Shown here piece by piece: positions 7,392 through 13,890 of a stretch of DNA of 19,114 nucleotides. A model generated the notes under the pieces. That model was given only the letters and a program-made list of their open reading frames with translations. It searched no databases and was not told the origin of the DNA. The stretch is from Kiritimatiellia bacterium (GTDB lineage Bacteria; Verrucomicrobiota; Kiritimatiellia; SLAD01), in the NCBI GenBank assembly GCA_007125875.1, contig SLCI01000208.1, positions 1 through 19,114 of the forward strand, given 5' to 3'. Within the stretch, counting starts at the first letter, position 1. Each line of letters opens with the position of its first letter. Position numbers and translations under genes: made by a program.

Positions 7392-8584
7392 ACACTGATC
7401 CGGATAAAAATGGCTACTTTGGGGCATACGGCGGAATGTATGTGCCTGAAACCCTGATGACGCCTCTCTTGGAGCTATCCTCCGCCTATGATCAAGCACG
7501 CAAGGATGCGGACTTTAAACGTGAGCTGAAGGCCTATTTGCGGGATTACGTCGGTCGCCCTACGCCCTTGTATTTCGCTGCGCGAATGACTCAAGAGCTG
7601 GGTTGTAAGGCGGTTTACCTGAAGCGTGAGGATTTGTGTCACACGGGCGCGCACAAAATCAATAACTCCTTGGGGCAGGCGTTGTTGGCTAAACGGATGG
7701 GTAAGAAGCGGGTGATTGCGGAAACCGGTGCCGGCCAGCACGGCGTGGCGACTGCCACCGTAGCGGCAATGTTCGGGATGGAATGTGTAATCTACATGGG
7801 CGCTCTGGATATGGAACGGCAAGCCCTGAACGTGTTTCGGATGCGCAGCCTGGGCGCGGAAGTGGTCCCGGTAACCGCAGGACAAAAGACCCTGAAAGAG
7901 GCCATCAGTGAAGCGATGCGGGATTGGGTAACCAATATCCGTACCACGCACTACATTTTAGGTTCTGCGCTTGGAGCTCATCCCTATCCCCGCATGGTGC
8001 GAGACTTCCAATCGGTGATCGGAAAAGAGACGCGCCGACAGATTATGCGTGTGGCGGGGCGATTGCCGACCGCGATTTTTGCCTGTGTGGGCGGAGGCAG
8101 TAACTCCATCGGTATTTTCCATCCGTTTATCAATGACCGGCAAGTCCGCTTAATCGGCGTGGAGGCCGGTGGTTTGGGTATTCGTAATGGACAACACGCT
8201 GCACGATTTGCTGGCGGTAAGGTGGGTATTCTGCAAGGAACCAAAACCTTTGTGCTGCAAGATCGCAATGGCCAAATTCAACTAACGCATTCCGTCAGTG
8301 CCGGGCTGGATTATGCGGCGATTGGTCCTGAACACAGCCTGCTGCGAGACATGGGGCGCGTAGAGTACGGTCATGTAAATGACCGCGAAGCCGTTGACGC
8401 GTCTGACAAATTGGGGCAGTGGGAAGGACTTTTGCCCGCGCTCGAAACCGCACATGCCGTGGCCTATATGATCAAGCATGCGGATCAATGGAAGAAGAAC
8501 GATGTGCTCGTCCTCAACTTATCTGGTCGTGGTGATAAAGATGTGCAGCAGGTCGCCGCTTGGAAGAAGGAGCAAGGGCGATGA
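7373..8584 (+). CDS. trpB: Tryptophan synthase beta chain
   Basis: PLP enzyme that joins indole and L-serine to make tryptophan, normally in an alpha2beta2 complex with TrpA. The 403-residue protein is of the TrpB1 type. It has FGAYGGMYVPETL at the start, the PLP lysine K95 in HTGAHKINN, AETGAGQHGVATA with catalytic E117, the phosphate-binding GGGSNS (240-245), and LNLSGRGDKD with the pyridine-contact serine S384. The ATG at 7373 is 19 bases inside trpF. No trpA follows: the next gene is yicC, which starts in the trpB stop codon (ATGA). TrpA must therefore be elsewhere in the genome or lost. Confidence 0.96.
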   Translation: MSKHRLNTDPDKNGYFGAYGGMYVPETLMTPLLELSSAYDQARKDADFKRELKAYLRDYVGRPTPLYFAARMTQELGCKAVYLKREDLCHTGAHKINNSLGQALLAKRMGKKRVIAETGAGQHGVATATVAAMFGMECVIYMGALDMERQALNVFRMRSLGAEVVPVTAGQKTLKEAISEAMRDWVTNIRTTHYILGSALGAHPYPRMVRDFQSVIGKETRRQIMRVAGRLPTAIFACVGGGSNSIGIFHPFINDRQVRLIGVEAGGLGIRNGQHAARFAGGKVGILQGTKTFVLQDRNGQIQLTHSVSAGLDYAAIGPEHSLLRDMGRVEYGHVNDREAVDASDKLGQWEGLLPALETAHAVAYMIKHADQWKKNDVLVLNLSGRGDKDVQQVAAWKKEQGR

Positions 8585-9465
8585 GCCTGCGCAGCATGAC
8601 CGGTTATGGACGCGGCCAAGCTGCCGTCGGAGGAATATCCGCAACCGTCGAAATTAGTGCTGTTAACCGAAAGCAATTAGATATTCAGTGTTCGTTACCT
8701 CGCGGTATGAGTGCGCTGGAGGTGCGCGTGCTTGAAGCCATTCAGTCGCAGGTTGCTCGTGGACGGCTGAGTATTGATGTGACGATCGACTGGGCTGGCG
8801 TAGCACGCCGAAAAGCTGTTCGGCTCGATGAGCCGTTGGCTGCCGCATATTTAGAAGCGCTTCGCTCTGGGGCGCGATCCTTGAACATCAAGGACGATAT
8901 TGGCATGAAGGCGCTGATCCAGCTTCCGGATGTGATTCAGCTTGCCCGTCCGCAGGAGGACTTGGAGCGCGCTTGGAAACCGATTGAGCGGGCATTACGG
9001 CTAGCCCTCAAGGATTTCTCCGCGATGCGCGCCCGTGAAGGTCGCGTTTTACAACAGGATCTAGTCAAGCGAATTGGTTTACTCGAAAAGTTGGTGAAGG
9101 CGATCACCGCTCGTGCACCAGCAGTCACCAGGAATTATCGCAAGAAATTGCACGCGCGGCTAAAGCAGGCAGGGTTCGATGCCCTAGCGGATGATGATCG
9201 AGTGCTGCGAGAAATCGCTCTGTTTGCCGATCGTTGCGATATCACCGAAGAATTAACCCGCTTGGAGAGCCATCTCGAGCAAGCGCGTCGTATGACACGC
9301 GCACGTGCCGCCACCGGTCGCTCATTAGACTTTCTGGCCCAGGAACTCTTCCGCGAAATAAATACCGTTGGGTCAAAAGCCAACGATAGCGTTATTCTCC
9401 AGCGTGTGGTTGAATTTAAGACCGAGTTGGAACGGATCAGGGAACAGGTGCAAAACATAGAATGA
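8581..9465 (+). CDS. yicC: YicC-family endoribonuclease
   Basis: YicC proteins are endoribonucleases; E. coli YicC is linked to decay of the small RNA RyhB. This 294-residue member has the diagnostic start MSLRSMTGYGRG, the EISAVNRKQLDIQ block (family form E-(I/L)-(R/K)-(S/A)-VN-x-(R/K)-x-L-D), and the highly conserved C-terminal block LDFLAQELFREINTVGSKAND, which contains the metal-site acidic residues. The start was set at 8581, where ATG overlaps the trpB TGA by four bases; a longer in-frame reading from 8560 merely extends into trpB and breaks the family N-terminus. The yicC-gmk adjacency seen here is common in bacteria, which supports both calls. Its stop overlaps the gmk start (ATGA). 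Confidence 0.92.
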   Translation: MSLRSMTGYGRGQAAVGGISATVEISAVNRKQLDIQCSLPRGMSALEVRVLEAIQSQVARGRLSIDVTIDWAGVARRKAVRLDEPLAAAYLEALRSGARSLNIKDDIGMKALIQLPDVIQLARPQEDLERAWKPIERALRLALKDFSAMRAREGRVLQQDLVKRIGLLEKLVKAITARAPAVTRNYRKKLHARLKQAGFDALADDDRVLREIALFADRCDITEELTRLESHLEQARRMTRARAATGRSLDFLAQELFREINTVGSKANDSVILQRVVEFKTELERIREQVQNIE

Positions 9466-10103
9466 TCATCTTGAAACGAAAACCACTGTTAATGATCGTA
9501 TCCGCTCCCTCAGGAGCCGGTAAAACGACCCTTTGCGATCGCCTCGTCGCCGAGTTTGATTGCATTACCTATTCCGTATCATGCACGACACGGGCACCGC
9601 GTGAGGGAGAGATTGACGGTGCGAGCTATCACTTTCTTTCACAGGAAACCTTTCACGAACGTCAGGCAAACGGTGAGTTTCTCGAACATGCTGTGGTGCA
9701 TGGCAATCATTACGGCACCCTCAAGGCAAGTGTACGCGCTTCTCTCGAGGCAGGGCAAGACGTGCTAATGGATATCGATGTACAAGGCGCAGAACAGATC
9801 CGGAACTATTTAGCGAGCGGCGAAGATAATGAGTGGATCCAGGATATCTACTGTGATGTCTTTATCGCTCCGCCCTCAATGGAAGATCTCCAGCTACGAC
9901 TATGGGGACGCGGAAAAGACGATGAAGCGGTGATCCAACGTCGGTTGGAACGCGCGCGTGAAGAACTTACGTGTTGGGTGGATTACCAATATGTGATTGT
10001 AAATGATCGTCTCGATGAATCCTATGCAACGCTTCGTTCCATCCTGTTGGCAGAGCGTCACAAGGCCGGTCGGATTGTATCCACCTCGCTGAGTGACCGC
10101 TAA
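9462..10103 (+). CDS. gmk: Guanylate kinase
   Basis: Gmk phosphorylates GMP or dGMP with ATP, an essential cytoplasmic step in making GTP and dGTP and in recycling cGMP and ppGpp-related pools. The 213-residue protein has the P-loop APSGAGKTT at 15-23, the GMP-binding SCTTRAPREGE block, the Y-H-F-L-S segment, DIDVQGAEQIRN as the Walker-B-like lid region, PPSMEDLQLRL and the RGKDDEAVIQRRL lid helix, and VIVNDRLDES near the C-terminus. It starts four bases before the yicC stop ends (ATGA). rpoZ, often found next after gmk, is absent here; gmk is the last gene of the prfB unit. A short segment near NEWIQDIYCD is longer than in E. coli Gmk. Confidence 0.95.
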   Translation: MIILKRKPLLMIVSAPSGAGKTTLCDRLVAEFDCITYSVSCTTRAPREGEIDGASYHFLSQETFHERQANGEFLEHAVVHGNHYGTLKASVRASLEAGQDVLMDIDVQGAEQIRNYLASGEDNEWIQDIYCDVFIAPPSMEDLQLRLWGRGKDDEAVIQRRLERAREELTCWVDYQYVIVNDRLDESYATLRSILLAERHKAGRIVSTSLSDR

Positions 10104-10120
10104 GACTGCAAACTGCCTAC

Positions 10121-10138
10121 TGCCTAATAAATTAGGCA
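10121..10138. promoter_or_regulatory. 8-base perfect dyad after gmk
   Basis: TGCCTAAT (10121-10128) - AA - ATTAGGCA (10131-10138) is a perfect inverted repeat 17 bases after the gmk stop. The two-base centre is too tight for a good RNA hairpin and no T-run follows, so it fits a protein-binding site or a weak 3' end better than an intrinsic terminator. A direct copy of CTGCCTA precedes it. Confidence 0.3.
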
Positions 10139-10173
10139 CCTATCGTATTTGCCACATTTTGACCTGTATTGCG

Positions 10174-10202
10174 TTGACGCTACTAACGCCAGTCTCTATT
10201 TT
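10174..10202 (+). promoter_or_regulatory. Putative promoter of the histone-like gene
   Basis: TTGACG (10174-10179), a 17-base spacer and TATTTT (10197-10202) form a good sigma70-type promoter about 94 bases before the ATG. The RNA would begin near 10209, giving a leader of about 87 bases that contains the hairpin at 10258-10273. Confidence 0.5.
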
Positions 10203-10257
10203 CCTAATAACGATCATGGTATAGGCAATGATCTATTGTCTGCTGAGGTCCGAACAA

Positions 10258-10273
10258 CTCCTCACGCGAGGAG
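10258..10273 (+). promoter_or_regulatory. Leader hairpin before the histone-like gene
   Basis: CTCCTC - ACGC - GAGGAG forms a perfect 6-base-pair stem with a four-base loop, five bases upstream of the A-G7 ribosome site (10278-10286). The 3' arm GAGGAG is itself Shine-Dalgarno-like and would be hidden in the stem. An in-frame ATG at 10275 lies directly after it. This could tune translation or stabilise the mRNA 5' part; the role is inferred. Confidence 0.4.
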
Positions 10274-10295
10274 CATGAAGGGGGGGATAGAGAAC

Positions 10296-10619
10296 ATGGC
10301 AGCAAAAAAGAAAGTAGCGAAAAAGAAAGCACCGGCTAAGAAGAAGGTCGCCAAAAAGGCACCAGCTAAAAAGGCGGTGAAGAAGAAAGTAGCCGCCGCG
10401 AAAAAGGTAGCGAAGAAGGTGGTCAAGAAAGCAGCCGCCAAGAAGAAGGTAGCCAAGAAAGCGCCGGCGAAAAAGAAGGTAGCCAAGAAAGCGCCAGCTA
10501 AAAAGAAGGTCGCTAAAAAGGCTCCTGCGAAGAAAAAGGTAGCCAAGAAAGCACCGGCTAAGAAGAAGGTTGCGAAGAAGGCGCCTGCGAAGAAGAAAGT
10601 GGCTAAGAAGAAAAAATAA
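10296..10619 (+). CDS. Histone H1-like Lys/Ala/Pro-rich DNA-binding protein
   Basis: 107 residues made almost only of Lys, Ala, Val and Pro, like the C-terminal tail of eukaryotic histone H1 and bacterial H1-like proteins (HctB, AlgP-type). Such chains bind and compact DNA through charge and are mostly disordered. Residues 51-100 are five perfect copies of the decapeptide KVAKKAPAKK, after a less regular first half with the same motifs. I chose the ATG at 10296: it follows a run of seven G (10280-10286) as ribosome site and gives the common MAAKKK start. A longer frame from 10149 has no family support, though an ATG at 10275 (seven extra codons) cannot be excluded. The gene has its own promoter and a strong terminator, so it is monocistronic. 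The exact DNA target is unknown. Confidence 0.85.
   Translation: MAAKKKVAKKKAPAKKKVAKKAPAKKAVKKKVAAAKKVAKKVVKKAAAKKKVAKKAPAKKKVAKKAPAKKKVAKKAPAKKKVAKKAPAKKKVAKKAPAKKKVAKKKK
10446..10595 (+). repeat. Five 30-base tandem repeats inside the histone-like gene
   Basis: Units of 30 bases starting at 10446, 10476, 10506, 10536 and 10566 encode identical decapeptides. The DNA differs only at third positions: units 1, 2 and 4 share AAGGTAGCCAAGAAAGC, while units 3 and 5 use other codons. The amino acid repeat is thus kept while the bases drift. Confidence 0.9.
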
Positions 10620-10643
10620 TTCAGTCTAACTGAATACAAAAAG

Positions 10644-10692
10644 AATGGCAGTCGTCACGGAGTGAAGTTCAGTGTGACGGCTGCCATTTTTT
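10644..10692 (+). terminator. Bidirectional intrinsic terminator
   Basis: AATGGCAGTCGTCAC (10644-10658) pairs with GTGACGGCTGCCATT (10674-10688) in a 15-base-pair stem with one G-U wobble, a 15-base loop and a T-run TTTTTT (10687-10692) on the plus strand. On the minus strand the same stem is followed by CTTTTTG, so it can work both ways. It ends the histone-like transcript, 25 bases after its stop. Confidence 0.88.
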
Positions 10693-10733
10693 GTGATCTG
10701 CTCGGGCTGGGACTCTGGAATATTAGAGGCCAG

Positions 10734-10790
10734 CTAGCGACCGCCATCAATGTGACCTGTTAAATAGCTGGCGTCAATCCGGTTTGTCTG
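10734..10790 (-). pseudogene. Possible C-terminal relic of a short-chain dehydrogenase
   Basis: Read on the minus strand up to a TAG at 10734-10736, the sequence encodes NRIDASYLTGHIDGGR. This resembles the end of classical SDR enzymes (a Y-(L/V/I)-TG-x...DGG pattern), with a few residues missing between TGH and DGG. The frame is closed upstream by TAA at 10821-10823, so at most 28 codons remain and no start is apparent. The terminator at 10644-10692, which also works on the minus strand, lies just downstream, as expected for a vanished convergent gene. Chance similarity cannot be excluded over so few residues. Confidence 0.25.
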
Positions 10791-10798
10791 CAAAGAGA

Positions 10799-10827
10799 TT
10801 GACCCACTATATCTTGTAGTTTAGCCT
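10799..10827 (+). promoter_or_regulatory. Putative nrdR promoter with candidate NrdR box
   Basis: TTGACC (10799-10804), 17 bases and TAGCCT (10822-10827) give the same promoter shape as proposed for prfB. The spacer contains CCACTATATCTTGTAG (10804-10819), which matches the NrdR box as I recall it (ACACwATATATwGTGT) at 12 of 16 positions. Binding of NrdR-ATP/dATP there would shut this promoter, that is, autoregulation. A second, poorer AT-rich site (TCTGTATATAGG) begins at 10837, about three helical turns away, the usual spacing of paired NrdR boxes. Confidence 0.4.
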
Positions 10828-10908
10828 CACAAATTGTCTGTATATAGGCCAGATAAGCGCTTTAAGGTATGAGGCGTCTGTCCGAATAGTCCAATGCGAA
10901 GGGTGTAA

Positions 10909-11364
10909 ATGCGCTGTCCTAAGTGTACTCATCAAGAAGATAAAGTAGTCGATACCCGTACGGTTCGTAACGGAGATGCGATTCGTCGTCGGCGTGTGTG
11001 TCTTAAATGTGGACATCGTTTCACGACGTATGAAGAGGTGGTCAAAGCCCATTTACGCGTGATCAAACGCGATGGGCGACATGAGGAGTTGGATCGTAAC
11101 AAGCTGCTGGGCGGTATCATGCGTGCATGCGAAAAACGACCCGTGAGCGCCACAGATGTAGAGCTAATTGTCAGTCGCATTCTGAATGAGCTCGAGGCGG
11201 AATATGAACGTGAGTTACCCAGCACGGCCATTGGGATGAAGGTGATGGAGGCTTTAGAAAAGATTGATGAGGTGGCCTATATACGTTTCGCGTCCGTGTA
11301 TCGACGGTTCAAAGATGTGAATCAATTCTTGAGCGAGGTCGAGGGATTAATTGGTCGCGAATAG
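10909..11364 (+). CDS. nrdR: Transcriptional repressor NrdR
   Basis: NrdR represses ribonucleotide reductase genes when dATP is plentiful, binding paired NrdR boxes in their promoters. The 151-residue protein has the N-terminal zinc ribbon MRCPKC...CLKCGHRF with C3, C6, C31 and C34, the basic VRNGDAIRRRRVC segment that contacts DNA, FTTYEEV, and an ATP-cone domain from about 49 to 139 (VIKRDGRHEELDRNKLLGGI, then AYIRFASVYRRFKD). All family landmarks are present. No nrdA/B/D/J gene is in the window, so its targets lie elsewhere. It starts a three-gene unit with a protein of unknown function and prmA, and may control its own promoter (see 10799-10827). Confidence 0.96.
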   Translation: MRCPKCTHQEDKVVDTRTVRNGDAIRRRRVCLKCGHRFTTYEEVVKAHLRVIKRDGRHEELDRNKLLGGIMRACEKRPVSATDVELIVSRILNELEAEYERELPSTAIGMKVMEALEKIDEVAYIRFASVYRRFKDVNQFLSEVEGLIGRE

Positions 11365-11376
11365 GTGGGACGTTTG

Positions 11377-12024
11377 ATGCGCGTGCTTGAATACGATAGC
11401 GAGACAGCTGATGAGGTTGCGATCCGTGATTATCTTTTGAAAACGGCAGCGCCGAACGAATCGCTCTCATCCGAGCGCTATCAGCGGTTGCATGAAGCTG
11501 CTCGTAGCGTGGCGTCGCACTACAGTGTCCGCAAGGAACAGGGCGCAGCAAACGAGGATCTACATTTTCTCTACGCACGAGCGCTCTGGGGCGCAGGGGA
11601 AAGTGAGCTAGCCCGCGAGTGGTTGAGTCAGACCGTCCGTCCACGATCCGCACAAGTCACGGCGATTGCGTTGCTGGAGGCGGGTGTGCTGGAACCTTTG
11701 CTCTGGTCTGCGGCCGCCATGGGCGTGCTGCGGTTTCAGGCAGATTGGGTTTCAGTCAATACGCGTGGTCTCTGGCGATTGGACTTGGCACGTGTCACAG
11801 ATTGGACGCGTGAGATCGAGTTAGTGCGTTCTGAAGCATTGCGACGTGTCGTCTTGTTGTTGTTGCCTGTATGGGATTCCTCCGATGGTCAAGGGGCGCT
11901 CGGTTTAAAGATGGTGGATGCACGTTGGGCCGTGGACGAGATGTCGTGGTGCGAGGCGATATTGATTAAAGAAGGCCGCTCCCGAAACTGGACGCATGTT
12001 CCTGATCTTGTGCGTTTGTCGTAA
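11377..12024 (+). CDS. Hypothetical protein between nrdR and prmA
   Basis: I do not recognise this family. It is a 215-residue soluble protein with no signal peptide, membrane helix or cysteine motif. The first half (about 30-90) is helical and resembles tetratricopeptide-type pairs, for example LHFLYARALWGAGESELAREWLSQ split over 62-85. The second half is Trp-rich (W123, W133, W143, W166, W184, W191, W205) with a long hydrophobic stretch RRVVLLLLPVW (156-166). I prefer the ATG at 11377 because GGTGGGA lies six bases upstream; a GTG at 11365 directly after the nrdR stop would add four residues. It is 25 bases before prmA and almost surely co-transcribed with nrdR. A link to translation or to nucleotide control can only be guessed from position. 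Confidence 0.7.
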   Translation: MRVLEYDSETADEVAIRDYLLKTAAPNESLSSERYQRLHEAARSVASHYSVRKEQGAANEDLHFLYARALWGAGESELAREWLSQTVRPRSAQVTAIALLEAGVLEPLLWSAAAMGVLRFQADWVSVNTRGLWRLDLARVTDWTREIELVRSEALRRVVLLLLPVWDSSDGQGALGLKMVDARWAVDEMSWCEAILIKEGRSRNWTHVPDLVRLS

Positions 12025-12049
12025 CGCTTCCCAATGAGACGATCAACTT

Positions 12050-12931
12050 GTGAACGCAGATTATCAAAACGCTGAGTGGTATGTGCTGACATTGGTGATG
12101 CCGGCCGACATTAGTGAAGAGTTGCTCGATGAGCTGCGCGAGTACACCGATCGCGATTTGGTGCAGTTGGCACAACCGGAATCCGAACATACGTGGGTCG
12201 AGCTCTACTTTGATCAGTTAGCGGCTGCCAAGGAAGCTCAGGCCGCTTGCCAAGACTGGCCTTTTCCAATTCATGCTACCGCGGTTCGTCATTGCCGAAG
12301 TCGCGATTGGGAGGCCTTCTGGAAACTTCATTTTAAGTCGCGCCCGATTGGCGATCGATTATTCGTTATCCCGGATTGGGAGTCGCGGCCATCACACGCC
12401 AATGATCGATGCCTATTGCGGATTGTACCAGGACTCAGTTTTGGCACCGGGGAACACTTCACCACGCGATTTTGTCTTGAAATGATTGATCGCTTGGCGC
12501 CGCCAAGTGGACCGTGTCATACGATGTGGGATGTCGGGTGCGGTAGTGGCTTGCTCGGCGTTGCAGGCGCTGTGTTGGGGATGCGGGAGGTAGTGGGGAC
12601 GGATAATGATCCCATATGCCTGAGCCAATCGGCTGATAATGCCGAACTGAATGGCGTCGCCCAACGAACGAAGTGGATGACCGGGGATATTTTAGGCGAA
12701 GAATCATACGGTTCATTTGATCTGGTCTGTGCCAATCTTTTCGCATCATTGTTGATGCAGGCGGCCGAAACGCTTTGGCAAGCGACCGGCCGCTACTTGG
12801 CCTTAAGCGGGATCCGTGAGCATGAAGTGGACGGCGTCGCCGACACGTTTCTTGCGCTCGGAGCACGTGAAGTCGTGCGTGACGGGGATGGCGAGTGGGC
12901 CGGTTTGTTATTTGAGCGGGTTACTCAATAG
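12050..12931 (+). CDS. prmA: Ribosomal protein L11 methyltransferase
   Basis: PrmA uses S-adenosylmethionine to methylate ribosomal protein L11 at several amino groups. The 293-residue protein has an N-terminal L11-recognition domain (about 1-85) and a linker with DWEAFWKLHFKSRPIGDRL. The Rossmann methyltransferase domain carries PGLSFGTGEHFTT (127-139; usually FGTGTHPTT), the SAM loop DVGCGSGLLG (161-170), the acidic GTDNDP (183-188) and the catalytic-pocket CANLFAS (228-234; usually VANILA). The start is GTG at 12050, giving the usual short lead into strand one; no strong ribosome site is seen. The differences in both motifs make it a divergent PrmA, and another protein methyltransferase substrate is conceivable. 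Its stop overlaps the end of the convergent aminotransferase by 11 bases. Confidence 0.85.
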   Translation: MNADYQNAEWYVLTLVMPADISEELLDELREYTDRDLVQLAQPESEHTWVELYFDQLAAAKEAQAACQDWPFPIHATAVRHCRSRDWEAFWKLHFKSRPIGDRLFVIPDWESRPSHANDRCLLRIVPGLSFGTGEHFTTRFCLEMIDRLAPPSGPCHTMWDVGCGSGLLGVAGAVLGMREVVGTDNDPICLSQSADNAELNGVAQRTKWMTGDILGEESYGSFDLVCANLFASLLMQAAETLWQATGRYLALSGIREHEVDGVADTFLALGAREVVRDGDGEWAGLLFERVTQ

Positions 12932-13883
12932 CGGTGCGGTGCACGCGTATATCTTCTTGTAGTGCCGCGTGCAGTCTTTGGTAAATGGGACCGATCGGGT
13001 AGAGGCGCTGATCAACCTGAGTAACCGCAATAATGTCATGCGACGTACCGGCGATGAAAATCTCGCGCGCAGTCGCAACATCGTCCGCATAAAGTGTCTG
13101 GTGGCGAACATCTCGCAGTAAACCCTCAGCTTTTAACGAGCTGGCCAACTCCATTAAGCGAGCCAGCGTGGTACCCGGCAAGATATCGGGCGTATCTGGT
13201 GCGACCAATGCATTGTCTGCCGTGATCAACGCGATGTTCTCAGTCGGCCCTTCAAGAATGCGACCATCCGCACCGCAGGAGATGACAAAATCAACCGCAC
13301 GATCCGCGGCCTCTTTCGCCATCATTGCGTTAGGCAAATAATTACAATGCTTGATCGCCGCGAAGGGAGCGGGCTTCGCTGGAATACGCGTAAAGGCAAT
13401 CTGTGCACCGGTTGGCTTGCGCTCCATAAATGAGGGCTTGGCGGGCGATACGATGATGTATAGTTCCGGTCGAACACAATCGTACGGGTTCACCCCCATA
13501 CTGCCGGTACCGCGAGACAGAAGGATTCGGATTAACGCGGAAGTTTGCTTCGCCACGCGGGTTGTTCGTACAACCAATTGCTCGAGTTCGCCTATGGAGT
13601 AGGAGTGGGTCAGACCGATTCCGGTCGCTGAAACCATCAGCCGTTCGATGTGTGGACGGAGGTTGTAAATCCCGCTGTCCACACACTTTAACGTCTCGAA
13701 TACGGCATCGCCACGATGGACCATATGATCATCGACCGGCACCATCATGAGCCGTGGATCAGTCACGACTCCATCGACAAACGAGGAATACATCGCATAA
13801 CAAAGGGGTCGTAACCCTTGCTTGTCACGCAATCGCTCTAGCCACGTTGCTGGATCGATCGGCGAAAATTCATGGTCGGTCAT
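12921..13883 (-). CDS. Class IV PLP aminotransferase (ADC lyase / D-amino acid transaminase-like)
   Basis: Fold-type IV PLP enzyme, 320 residues. The PLP lysine is most likely K178 in IKHCNYLPNAMMAKEA, and E211 in ILEGPTENI is the partner glutamate 33 residues later, the same spacing as K145/E177 in bacillar D-amino acid transaminase. The N-terminal part (YSSFVDGVVTDPRLMMVPVD, then DHMVHRGDAVFETL) closely recalls plant aminodeoxychorismate lyase / D-amino acid transaminase (Arabidopsis DAT1/ADCL), as far as memory allows. Roles could be p-aminobenzoate release for folate, D-amino acid transamination, or branched-chain transamination; sequence alone does not decide. AAGGA six bases before the ATG overlaps the amylase stop, so it is the second gene of that unit, seven bases downstream. 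No pabB is nearby. Confidence 0.85.
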   Translation of the reverse strand: MTDHEFSPIDPATWLERLRDKQGLRPLCYAMYSSFVDGVVTDPRLMMVPVDDHMVHRGDAVFETLKCVDSGIYNLRPHIERLMVSATGIGLTHSYSIGELEQLVVRTTRVAKQTSALIRILLSRGTGSMGVNPYDCVRPELYIIVSPAKPSFMERKPTGAQIAFTRIPAKPAPFAAIKHCNYLPNAMMAKEAADRAVDFVISCGADGRILEGPTENIALITADNALVAPDTPDILPGTTLARLMELASSLKAEGLLRDVRHQTLYADDVATAREIFIAGTSHDIIAVTQVDQRLYPIGPIYQRLHAALQEDIRVHRTAIE

Positions 13884-13890
13884 ACCATCC

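Noticed and set aside
10149..10295. A 49-residue N-terminal extension of the histone-like protein
   Set aside because: The region contains the best promoter and a leader hairpin, its composition differs from the Lys/Ala body, and the inner ATG has a strong ribosome site.
10262..10639. A 125-codon open frame antisense to the histone-like gene
   Set aside because: It is the mirror of a Lys/Ala-rich repeat and yields a Phe/Ala repeat with no start signal or family; a shadow frame.
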